A stretch of DNA of 6,891 nt from Candidatus Hydrogenedentota bacterium (GTDB lineage Bacteria > Hydrogenedentota > Hydrogenedentia > Hydrogenedentales > SLHB01), in contig PUMX01000480.1 of assembly GCA_003552485.1 (NCBI GenBank), forward strand, positions 1-6,891. The letters are read 5' to 3'. The position numbers and the translations under genes were made by a program. Positions 1 to 6,272 of this stretch are shown here, piece by piece (positions within the stretch are counted from its first letter, which is position 1; every line of letters starts with the position of its first letter). The notes beneath the pieces were generated by a model. The model made no database searches. It was not told the DNA's origin and worked only from the letters and a program-made list of their open reading frames with translations.

Positions 1-247
1 CCGAAGGACTCGAACTGCGAGATGGCCCGCTTGACGAACGCGGCGCCGAGGCGGAGGGACTCGAACTGCGAGACGGCCCGCTCGACGAACGCGGCGACGA
101 GGCCGAAGGACTCGAACTGCGAGACGGCCCGCTCGACGAACGCGGCGCCGAGGCCGAAGGACTCGAACTGCGAGATGGTCCGCTTGACGAACGCGGCGCC
201 GAGACCGAGGGACTCGAACTGCGAGATGGCCCGCTTGACGAACGCGG
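1..247 (-). repeat. 51-bp in-frame tandem repeat (17 aa), four full units plus a partial
   Basis: Units lie at 197-247, 146-196, 95-145, 44-94 and 2-43, the last cut by the window edge. The shared ggactcgaactgcgag string starts at 6, 57, 108, 159 and 210, exactly 51 bases apart. Each unit encodes PRSSSGPSRSSSPS followed by three residues that vary slightly (VSA, ASA, ASS, ASA). Most base differences between units are synonymous Ser or Pro third positions. This suggests duplication followed by drift while the amino-acid sequence was kept. The array continues to the left beyond the window, so its true copy number is unknown. Confidence 0.95.
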
Positions 248-2575
248 CGACGAAGAGGAGCGGTCGGGACTGGCCCCGCGGGTTGTCGAGCGGTCCGGCG
301 TTGTGCTTCTCGTTGTGGACCGCTCCGGTGTGCTCCGAGTCTCGCGCTGCGGCGTGCTCCGGCTCTCGGTCTCTTGTCGAGGCGCCGTCCTGCGGCTTGG
401 CCCGTCCGCGGAATCGCTGCGGTCCCGCGTCGATGGCGACGGCAACGTGCGCACCTGTGACCCGCCGCGGTCACGGTCTGCGCCCTCGCTCCGTTCACGC
501 GTGATAGACCGCTCGGGAGGCGCGCTTCGGGTGGGCGTGCGTTCAGTCGCGCGCGTTTCGCGCTCGCGCTCCGGCGCCGCCTCGTCCCGGCTGCTCAGAT
601 CCCGCGGCTGCGGCCGGCCACGTTCCAGTGTGCGCCGTTCAGACGTGTCATCATCACGCTGCGCGGTAGCCGGCGTTCTCGAACGGTCGGGCGTCCGGCG
701 CGCGGCGTCTCCGTCATCATCGCGATCGGGCGCACTCCTCTCTTCCGCTGGCTCGGAAGCGCGGATTTCACGCTCGGATGGTGTTGTGCGCTCCGTCCGT
801 TCGTCCGGGCTGCGACGCGAACGACGGTCAGCATCATCCCGTTCCGCATCGGCATCGGGCCGTCGTGCGGTCCGTTCCTGCGCGTCACTGTCATCATCGC
901 GCCTGGCGCTCCGGCGGCTGATGTCCGTTTCGGCATCCGTTCTCCGATCGCCACGGATACCGGACCGCAGTTCTTCCCGATCCACACCTTCGCCTTCCGG
1001 CCCCTGTCGGCGCGCATCGGCGCGCGCCGTTGCATCAGGATCGCCCCCGCCGCCACGCACCGTACGGTCGCCTCGCGCTTCGGCCACCCTCTCGCGTTCA
1101 TCGCCGCGGTCGACAGCCATCCGGCCATTGCGCTCGACCACCCGGCTGGGCCGGTCCGTGTCACGCATGCGCACCTCGCGCAGGTCCGCCCTCCGCTCGC
1201 CAGTCCGGCCGGACGTGCGTTCCTGGCGAAGCCCTGTGCGTTCCACGCTGGAGAACCGGTCGCGGCCAAGACCACGCTCGAGATCGGCTATCCGGCTACG
1301 CGCTTGAACGCCTCTCGGGCCCGCGATATCAGGGCCGCGAATCACGCGGCGCGGCGAATAGTCACGCACCGGCGCGGAGACGTCACGTACGAAAGAGGGG
1401 CGCCGTCTTACCGCTGGCCCGTGGATGTTCCAGATGTGCACATCGCCCGTGGTGATGATAGTAGTTGAAGCGGGCCGCACCGGCGCCACGCCGTAGTGGA
1501 TGATACGCCGCGCGGGCGCATAAGAACTCGAGTGAATGCTGATGCGCATGTCGCCGATGGTGAAATAGGCGCTGCCGACGACCACGGGCCGATCCCGGTA
1601 ATCCAGCGGCCCCCACACGAAGTAATCACCCGTGCGCACCGTGTAGGCGTGAGCAGGCGCCCAGCCATCGACGTAGGTCCACATCCAGCCATGGCGGCTA
1701 TGGTGCGTCCATCGGCCGTAGTGCGTGGTTACGTACGTGAAAGGATGCGGTCCAATCCAGCAGTAGCCGACTCTAGGCGAGTAGCTCCAATAGCCCGTGC
1801 GATAGGGGACATACTCGCGCACCACGGTGGGCCGCCAGTAACGCCGGCCGTCAACCCGCACCCATGTGCCGTACCGATCGAGGTCATGTACGCCAATCGG
1901 CGTCTTGCCGGCTGTGCTTGTAATCGGGGTGCTATCAAATCCTTCAGCAAGGATGCGCGCCCTCTCGCGGTTCCACCGATCGAACTCGTCTTCCCTGCTG
2001 CGATCAAAGCTGACGGGGGACGAGGGTAGGTAACCGGGGTCGATAAAGACGCGCTTGCCGCCGGTGAGCGTCACCGCGCCGCCTTCGTCCGTACGGACCC
2101 GGACACGCCCCCAACGTACCGTCACGGTCGTGGCGCCGTCTTCAAGGATATCGACGCGCGCCATTGAATCGCGCTCGATTTCAACACTGGCTGCTGGCGT
2201 TCGAAACACCACATCGCCTTGGCTGCGCGAAACGCGGTGAACGTAGAAAGCGCCCTTCCATCCTTCAATCGTCGTGCTGGGAGGCAGCGAACTGACATCG
2301 GCGCGGCTTCCATCAGCCATGCGCAGAAACGTGCCCCCTTCCATTTCCAGTTCCACCGTGCCTTGATCATCAGACCAGATGACGTCGCCGGGGAACACCA
2401 GCGTGTTGATGGTGGCGTAACTCCAGTCAGCATCTTCCGGACCTCGCACCATCGCCCCGCCCGCCTCGTAACTAATGCGGGCGTGGCTCGGGGTTCCGGC
2501 CGACGCAGCCATCGCGATCGTGAGCCCAGCGCCCACCGCAACCGCTGTAAGAAAAATGCTCTTTGCAGGATTCAT
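1..2575 (-). CDS. Secreted FecR-like / DUF6600-like protein with long disordered R/D/E/S tail (C-terminus beyond window)
   Basis: The frame is open for 858 codons from ATG at 2575 to the left edge, with no stop. The start is supported by GGAGGG at 2583-2588, seven bases upstream. Residues 1-26 form a signal peptide: K5, a hydrophobic core and ASA before G27. Residues about 33-180 look like a FecR domain, with a GDVIWSDDQGTVELEMEGG stretch near 63-81 and further beta-rich segments. Residues about 236-330 are rich in W, Y, G and H (YWRP, PYRTGYW, HYGRW, GWMW, WAPAHAY), matching the DUF6600 pattern often found after FecR in secreted proteins. From about 390 the chain is low-complexity: first Arg with Asp/Glu, including four RDD or RDDD clusters at 559-643, then Arg/Ser/Thr/Pro, ending in 17-residue repeats from P777. 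The tail is far longer than the folded part. An envelope or surface role is inferred; no enzymatic motif is visible. It is divergent to the 2986 gene. Domain names come from recalled patterns, not a search. Confidence 0.88.
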   Translation of the reverse strand, partial: MNPAKSIFLTAVAVGAGLTIAMAASAGTPSHARISYEAGGAMVRGPEDADWSYATINTLVFPGDVIWSDDQGTVELEMEGGTFLRMADGSRADVSSLPPSTTIEGWKGAFYVHRVSRSQGDVVFRTPAASVEIERDSMARVDILEDGATTVTVRWGRVRVRTDEGGAVTLTGGKRVFIDPGYLPSSPVSFDRSREDEFDRWNRERARILAEGFDSTPITSTAGKTPIGVHDLDRYGTWVRVDGRRYWRPTVVREYVPYRTGYWSYSPRVGYCWIGPHPFTYVTTHYGRWTHHSRHGWMWTYVDGWAPAHAYTVRTGDYFVWGPLDYRDRPVVVGSAYFTIGDMRISIHSSSYAPARRIIHYGVAPVRPASTTIITTGDVHIWNIHGPAVRRRPSFVRDVSAPVRDYSPRRVIRGPDIAGPRGVQARSRIADLERGLGRDRFSSVERTGLRQERTSGRTGERRADLREVRMRDTDRPSRVVERNGRMAVDRGDERERVAEARGDRTVRGGGGDPDATARADARRQGPEGEGVDREELRSGIRGDRRTDAETDISRRSARRDDDSDAQERTARRPDADAERDDADRRSRRSPDERTERTTPSEREIRASEPAEERSAPDRDDDGDAARRTPDRSRTPATAQRDDDTSERRTLERGRPQPRDLSSRDEAAPERERETRATERTPTRSAPPERSITRERSEGADRDRGGSQVRTLPSPSTRDRSDSADGPSRRTAPRQETESRSTPQRETRSTPERSTTRSTTPDRSTTRGASPDRSSSSPRSSSGPSRSSSPSVSAPRSSSGPSRSSSPSASAPRSSSGPSRSSSPSASSPRSSSGPSRSSSPSASAPRSSSGPSRSSSPS

Positions 2576-2719
2576 CCTTGCACCCTCCGTAAATACCCGA
2601 TGTGGCTTCGACTTCATTAAACATGACGCACGAACCGGGGATCCATTCAACCCCTATCGGCGGGTGACCAACCCGTGGCGCCACAATTCCTGCCTACCAT
2701 AGCGCCATTCAATCCGTGA

Positions 2720-2744
2720 TTGGTTCACTCTTGCCGTGAACCAA
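2720..2744. promoter_or_regulatory. Perfect 9-bp inverted repeat, candidate operator or hairpin
   Basis: TTGGTTCAC (2720-2728) and GTGAACCAA (2736-2744) are exact reverse complements separated by seven bases. The two-fold symmetric 25-bp shape suits a dimeric transcription factor. It has no T-run on either side, which argues against an intrinsic terminator. Its place between two divergent genes suggests control of one or both. The regulator is unknown and is not encoded in this window. Confidence 0.5.
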
Positions 2745-2893
2745 GACGCGCGGCCGCAGGGAATGACCCCGTGACTCTACAACGCTATTACAGCAACGGA
2801 TCTCAAACGGACCGGTGAAGAAACGTCCATCACCGGGCGCCTCAAGCACGCGCTATAGAACCGCGGCTTATCCGCGGGGCCCCGGACTCAGGG

Positions 2894-2922
2894 TTTCACC
2901 GCGGAGGCCGCGAGCGTATAAT
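2894..2922 (+). promoter_or_regulatory. Candidate sigma70-type promoter for the oxidoreductase gene
   Basis: TATAAT at 2917-2922 is a perfect -10 consensus. The sequence about 17 bases upstream, TTTCAC at 2894-2899, is a poor -35 match, and there is no TG extension. Transcription would start near 2929 and give a leader of about 57 nt before the ATG at 2986. The support comes from the -10 and its position alone. Confidence 0.5.
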
Positions 2923-2985
2923 GGCGCTTTCACGGAACTCGGGTAGAGTTAGTCAAGAAACCGGTTTTAACGGGAGGAGGCTGGA

Positions 2986-4281
2986 ATGGCGGAACACGTA
3001 TCGCGACGGACTTTCATGAAGACGGGCGCCGCGGCGGCGGTAGGCACGGCGCTAAGCGCATCCAGAGTTCAGGGCGCCAATGATCGGATTCGGCTCGGCG
3101 TAATTGGGCCGGCCAACCGCGGCAGCCAGTTGATTAACGCGGCGCTCGAGTTCGATGATGTCGAGATTGCCGCGCTTTGCGACGTTGATCGAACGCCGCT
3201 GGACAAGTGGACCGAAGAACTGCCCGGTAACGTGCCCACCTATGTCGATTACCGGGACATGATCGACGCGGGCGGTCTTGATGGCATGGTGATCGCCACG
3301 CCCGATCACTGGCACGCCTTGCAGACCATCCATTCGTGTGAGGCGGGCATCGACGTCTTTGTCGAAAAGCCAGTCTGTATGACGGTCGTCGAGGGCCGGA
3401 AGATGGTTCAGGCCGCGCGCCGCACCGGCGCGGTAGTGCAGGTCGGCCTTCAACGGCGGTCAGCCCAAGTCTATCACGATCTCCACGATTTCGTTCAGGA
3501 CGGAGAAATCGGCAAGGTGACCATAGCGCGGGCCTACCGCTTAAGCAACATGTACCCTGACGGGATAGGCAAGAGCGAGCCTACGGATCCGCCGGATCAT
3601 CTGGATTGGGACCTGTGGCTTGGGCCCCGCGCATACCGGCCCTACCAAGACAACATTACTCCGTACGATTTCCGGTGGTGGTCCGATTACTCGTCCCAAC
3701 TCGCCAACTGGGGCGTCCATTACTTCGATCTCATCCGCTGGATGCTCGATGAGGAAGCGCCGGTCTCCATCTCTGCGCACGGCGGCAAGTTCGCCGTCGA
3801 TGACGACCGCACCATCCCGGACACGCTGGAGGTCACCTACGAATTGCCGTCGGGTTGCCTGATCGTGTTCGGCCAGTACGAGGCTAGCGGCCATCGCATG
3901 TTCCCGTTCGGCGATATCGAGTTGCGGGGCACGCAGGGCGTGGTCTATTCGAGTTGGCGCAGGTTTGAGGCCATGCCGGAACGCGGCGGCCAGTTTCAGG
4001 ATTCCGAGCCACGCATCGAGCCGGTCGAGCACGAGCCGGAATCCGCCAACCCCACTGAACTGATCATGCGCAATTTTCTGGACTGCATCAAGACACGCGA
4101 GACGCCGGATTGCGACATCGAAGTAGGCCACCTGTCCAACAACTTCGCGCTACTTGGCAATATCGCGCTGCAGACCCAGTCGCGCCTGGAATGGAAGGCG
4201 AATATCGAGCAGTTCGTAGGCAACCCGCGCGCAAATGAGTTGCTCCATTATGAGTATCGCGAACCGTGGTCGCTGGACTAA
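2986..4281 (+). CDS. Tat-exported Gfo/Idh/MocA family oxidoreductase
   Basis: A 431-residue predicted NAD(P)-dependent sugar or polyol dehydrogenase. It opens with a Tat signal (SRRTFMK at 6-12, then an Ala-rich hydrophobic stretch to about 29), so it should be exported folded with its cofactor. The Rossmann domain starts at IRLGVIGPANRG (35-46), a variant of the GxGxxG nucleotide loop, and CDVD (65-68) ends the next strand. ATPDHWHA (104-111) and VEKPV (126-130) are family hallmarks; the EKP lysine K128 is the usual catalytic lysine. NWGVHYFDLIRWML (241-254) carries the conserved histidine H245 of the C-terminal domain. Length is typical for the secreted subfamily common in PVC bacteria. ATG 2986 is preceded by AGGAGG at 2975-2980. 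The exact substrate cannot be read from sequence. A hairpin follows the stop and the next gene encodes a likely partner isomerase. Confidence 0.95.
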   Translation: MAEHVSRRTFMKTGAAAAVGTALSASRVQGANDRIRLGVIGPANRGSQLINAALEFDDVEIAALCDVDRTPLDKWTEELPGNVPTYVDYRDMIDAGGLDGMVIATPDHWHALQTIHSCEAGIDVFVEKPVCMTVVEGRKMVQAARRTGAVVQVGLQRRSAQVYHDLHDFVQDGEIGKVTIARAYRLSNMYPDGIGKSEPTDPPDHLDWDLWLGPRAYRPYQDNITPYDFRWWSDYSSQLANWGVHYFDLIRWMLDEEAPVSISAHGGKFAVDDDRTIPDTLEVTYELPSGCLIVFGQYEASGHRMFPFGDIELRGTQGVVYSSWRRFEAMPERGGQFQDSEPRIEPVEHEPESANPTELIMRNFLDCIKTRETPDCDIEVGHLSNNFALLGNIALQTQSRLEWKANIEQFVGNPRANELLHYEYREPWSLD

Positions 4282-4312
4282 CGAGTACGTAAGCTCCAGA
4301 GTCGTTACACGT

Positions 4313-4357
4313 AGCAGTGTGGAACGGCGGCTGGCCGATTCCACACTGCTTATTATT
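4313..4357 (+). terminator. Terminator-like hairpin between oxidoreductase and isomerase genes
   Basis: AGCAGTGTGGAA (4313-4324) pairs perfectly over 12 bp with TTCCACACTGCT (4339-4350). Inside the 14-base gap CGG and CCG can add three more pairs. The T-rich TATTATT follows at 4351-4357. It lies 31 bases after the oxidoreductase stop, the usual place for an intrinsic terminator. The T-tract is broken by A residues, so read-through or an attenuator role is possible. Confidence 0.65.
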
Positions 4358-4395
4358 GCACAGGGCCAAGACTCGTCTCTTAAAGGCGTGTATAT

Positions 4396-4402
4396 GGGGA
4401 GG
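4396..4402 (+). promoter_or_regulatory. Ribosome-binding site fixing the isomerase start
   Basis: GGGGAGG lies seven bases before the ATG at 4410. The same frame is open upstream to an ATG at 4317, but that ATG lies inside the terminator stem and would put 31 residues before the Tat signal. The site therefore selects 4410. Confidence 0.8.
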
Positions 4403-4409
4403 TTTCGAT

Positions 4410-5447
4410 ATGCCAAAGCATCAGGCCGACAGCAACTCCGGTGACCGATACTCCAGACTGAGCCGCCGGGAATGGCTGGCGTATTCCGCCGGCGCCGGCG
4501 CGGGGATGGCCATGGCCGCAAACGCAGCGGCCAGCGCAGGGCCGGCCCACGCAGCCGCCCGGTCCAACCCGGGCAAACGATACGACATGAAGAAGTCCAT
4601 CAACCTGTGGGCGTTGCCTTACCCCGAGGAAATGGACCTCGAGACGTGCCTCGACATCTGCGCGGACGCCGGCTTTGACGGGGTCGAGCTCAACTACGAT
4701 CTCGAGGGTGACCTTTCGCCCGAAGCCAGCGAAGACGAGATTCGCGCCATCGGCGACATGGCTCGTGGCAAAGGACTCGAAATCGCGGGCGTCTGTTCGT
4801 TTCTATTCTGGCCGTATCCGTTCACGCACGAAGACCCGGATGTAAGGGAAAGGGCGGTAGACCTTGCCGCGAAAATGATTCGCGCCGCGCGGTTGTTGGG
4901 CACAGATGACCTTTTGGTTGTGCCGGGCGCCTGCTACGTTCCCTGGATGCCCGAGGAACCGCCCGTGCGTTTTGACATCGCGGAGGAACGCGCCAAACAA
5001 GCGGTGAGCCGGCTGCTCGACGTAGCCGAACACCAGGAAGTCCACATGAACATGGAGAACATCTTCATTAACGCGTTTCTCCATACGCCTAAAGAAATGA
5101 ACGATTTCGTGGACCATTTCGACTCCGAATACGTACAAGTCCACTTCGACACGGGCAATATCATGCAGTACCATTTTCCGGAGCATTGGATTCCGCTACT
5201 GGGCAATCGCATTCGCCACCTGCATCTCAAGGAGTTCAGCCGCAAGAACGCTGAGTTCAACATCGACGCGTTTCGGCCGCTGCTGGACGGTTCAACGAAC
5301 TGGCCCGCCGTGCTGGACGCGCTCGAGGACATTGGCTACACGGGGTATTTGACCTTCGAGTACTTCAACCCCTTCCCTCACTACCCCGAGGCGTTGGTGT
5401 ACCATACTTCGGACGCGATGGACCGGATGCTCGGCCGGAACGGATAG
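4410..5447 (+). CDS. Tat-exported sugar phosphate isomerase/epimerase-like TIM-barrel protein
   Basis: A 345-residue protein of the xylose-isomerase-like TIM-barrel superfamily (AP endonuclease 2 fold; IolE and tagatose-epimerase relatives). SRREWLAYS (18-26) followed by an Ala/Gly-rich stretch to about 50 is a Tat signal, unusual for cytosolic relatives but common in PVC genomes. The barrel begins near 60. DAGFDGVEL (86-94) is the typical first strand-loop. Candidate metal ligands by family pattern are E216 (NMENIF), D247 (HFDTGN), H272 (RHLHLKEF) and E317 (TFEYF). Spacing is close to D-tagatose 3-epimerase for the first three and longer before the last. The product probably isomerises or epimerises a sugar or keto-sugar; the substrate is unknown. 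It lies 128 bp after the oxidoreductase, with a terminator-like hairpin between, so it may have its own promoter: TTGCAC at 4356-4361 is a weak -35 candidate without a good -10. Confidence 0.92.
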   Translation: MPKHQADSNSGDRYSRLSRREWLAYSAGAGAGMAMAANAAASAGPAHAAARSNPGKRYDMKKSINLWALPYPEEMDLETCLDICADAGFDGVELNYDLEGDLSPEASEDEIRAIGDMARGKGLEIAGVCSFLFWPYPFTHEDPDVRERAVDLAAKMIRAARLLGTDDLLVVPGACYVPWMPEEPPVRFDIAEERAKQAVSRLLDVAEHQEVHMNMENIFINAFLHTPKEMNDFVDHFDSEYVQVHFDTGNIMQYHFPEHWIPLLGNRIRHLHLKEFSRKNAEFNIDAFRPLLDGSTNWPAVLDALEDIGYTGYLTFEYFNPFPHYPEALVYHTSDAMDRMLGRNG

Positions 5448-5619
5448 AGGCGAACGAGAACGCTGGCGTTGGACACAGAGAACAAAGTGCTGGTATTCTT
5501 ATAGGTGGAGGAAGAAACACGCCCGGCGGTGCGTTAAATGTCCGCAGGGGCGACAAAAATCCGAATAAGTCCGTAATCAGTTTGGCATAGGGGTTGCCAA
5601 GCGTAAGAGGGTATTGATT
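5448..5619 (+). promoter_or_regulatory. Leader region of the DUF3299-like gene with candidate promoter and hairpin
   Basis: This 172-bp gap has no supported gene. TGGTATTCT at 5491-5499 fits an extended -10 element, and TTGGAC at 5469-5474 lies 19 bases upstream, a long spacing. GGTGGAGGAAG at 5504-5514 looks like a Shine-Dalgarno sequence, but the only nearby start, GTG 5529, reads GTG-CGT-TAA and stops at once. TTGGCA (5582-5587) and TGCCAA (5595-5600) form a 6-bp hairpin with a 7-base loop just before the real ribosome-binding site. I see no convincing terminator for the upstream gene. Confidence 0.35.
5606..5611 (+). promoter_or_regulatory. Ribosome-binding site supporting the GTG start at 5620
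   Basis: AGAGGG lies eight bases before GTG 5620. A TTG codon at 5614 is in the same frame but is only two bases from this site, too close for normal initiation. GTG 5620 is therefore preferred. Confidence 0.6.
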
Positions 5620-6252
5620 GTGCGTAGACGGGTAGTGCGTGAATTAGGAACAGTGCTGGCCATTGCTTTGCTTCTTGGAGGATTGGTGGTCGCCAATTCC
5701 GAGTTGCGCCGCGGTTCGCTTGTCGAACAAATGGACAGTTGGCGGCGCAGTGTTGAAGCCGCGCGGAGCGAGCAAGGGCTCGAATTGCTGGATTGGAGCT
5801 TGCTGCGTAGGACCTCAGGCAATCGCGCCTCGGGCCCCACGTTTGCGGATGAGTTACTGGAGCGCGACGGCGAACGCGTTGACATCGTGGGATTTATGGT
5901 ACCCATCTATGAGTTTCGAGAAGTCTCGGAGTTTCTTCTCCTTCCTCTCCCGCTGGAGTGTTATTTCTGCGAGGAACCGCCCATGCGGGACGTGATGCTC
6001 GTGCGCATGCGCGAGGGCGAAACGGCTAATCTGGTGCAGGAACCCGTGATGATCAACGGTACCCTGACGCTGAACCAGGGCTCGAATGTAGAGTTCTTTT
6101 ACACGATTAACGACGCCCAATGGGGTCCGGGCGAAGAAGACGGAACGTTGACGCGAACAGAAGTTCCGCTCGAGCACAGGCTTCACGAACCCACGCAAGA
6201 AATGGAGCGTATGCTGCTCGAAGATAGCGAGGTCGAGGAGGACGAGGACTAG
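5620..6252 (+). CDS. Membrane-anchored DUF3299-like protein
   Basis: A 210-residue protein starting at GTG. Arg-rich residues 2-7 are followed by one hydrophobic helix at about 11-26 (TVLAIALLLGGLVVA), an uncleaved anchor or signal. The soluble part has the order of conserved features I associate with DUF3299: LLDWSLL (57-63), then an OB-like block with GERVDIVGFMVPIYEF (84-99), EFLLLPLPLECYFCEEPPM (104-122) and INGTLTLNQGSNVEFFYTI (145-163). C114 and C117 form a CxxC pair that could bind metal or form a disulfide; typical members have one Cys and a PP pair in this region. The C-terminus is strongly acidic (EDSEVEEDED at 201-210), which looks like a lineage extension. The function of the family is unknown; it is predicted to face the periplasm. 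It lies 172 bp after the isomerase gene and seems to be a separate unit. Confidence 0.82.
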   Translation: MRRRVVRELGTVLAIALLLGGLVVANSELRRGSLVEQMDSWRRSVEAARSEQGLELLDWSLLRRTSGNRASGPTFADELLERDGERVDIVGFMVPIYEFREVSEFLLLPLPLECYFCEEPPMRDVMLVRMREGETANLVQEPVMINGTLTLNQGSNVEFFYTINDAQWGPGEEDGTLTRTEVPLEHRLHEPTQEMERMLLEDSEVEEDED

Positions 6253-6272
6253 CCGGACTCGCCCCATACCTT

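Larger units (their letters stand above)
2576..2985. other. 410-bp divergent intergenic region
   Basis: No gene is supported here. The region separates the minus-strand FecR-DUF6600 gene from the plus-strand oxidoreductase gene, so it must carry promoters for both. Visible items are a 9-bp inverted repeat (2720-2744), a CCGCGG-CTTAT-CCGCGG hairpin (2861-2877), the plus-strand TATAAT box (2917-2922) and ribosome-binding sites at both ends. On the minus strand a TGC-TGTAAT sequence, reading down from 2795 to 2787, resembles an extended -10 element. It has no recognisable -35, so the minus-strand promoter is only a weak guess. Confidence 0.7.

Noticed and set aside
1..247. CRISPR-like direct repeats
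   Set aside because: Units are contiguous, have no unique spacers, keep a multiple-of-three period and lie within an open frame. This is a coding tandem repeat.
595..1275. Minus-strand open frame of about 226 residues
   Set aside because: It overlaps the FecR-DUF6600 gene in a different frame on the same strand and has no recognisable content. The main frame is continuous through this region.
22..1307. Two long plus-strand open frames (22-504 and 303-1307) rich in Arg and Ser
   Set aside because: They are antisense to the low-complexity tail of the minus-strand gene. GC-rich repetitive codons leave the opposite frames free of stops. They have no domains or ribosome-binding sites, while the minus frame has a signal peptide and recognisable domains.
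2472..2702. Small open frames on both strands around the gene 1 start and the adjacent intergenic region
   Set aside because: They overlap the signal-peptide codons of the minus-strand gene or lie in the regulatory gap, have no ribosome-binding site, and resemble no family.
3541..4131. Minus-strand open frame of 196 residues
   Set aside because: It is antisense to the oxidoreductase gene, whose conserved motifs fix the coding strand. It has no family resemblance or start signal.
4317..4409. Upstream ATG at 4317 as start of the isomerase gene
   Set aside because: It lies in the terminator stem, lacks a Shine-Dalgarno, and would add 31 unrelated residues before the Tat signal. ATG 4410 has GGGGAGG at the right distance.
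5614..5619. TTG 5614 as start of the DUF3299-like gene
   Set aside because: It is only two bases from AGAGGG. GTG 5620 has normal spacing and changes the protein by only two residues.
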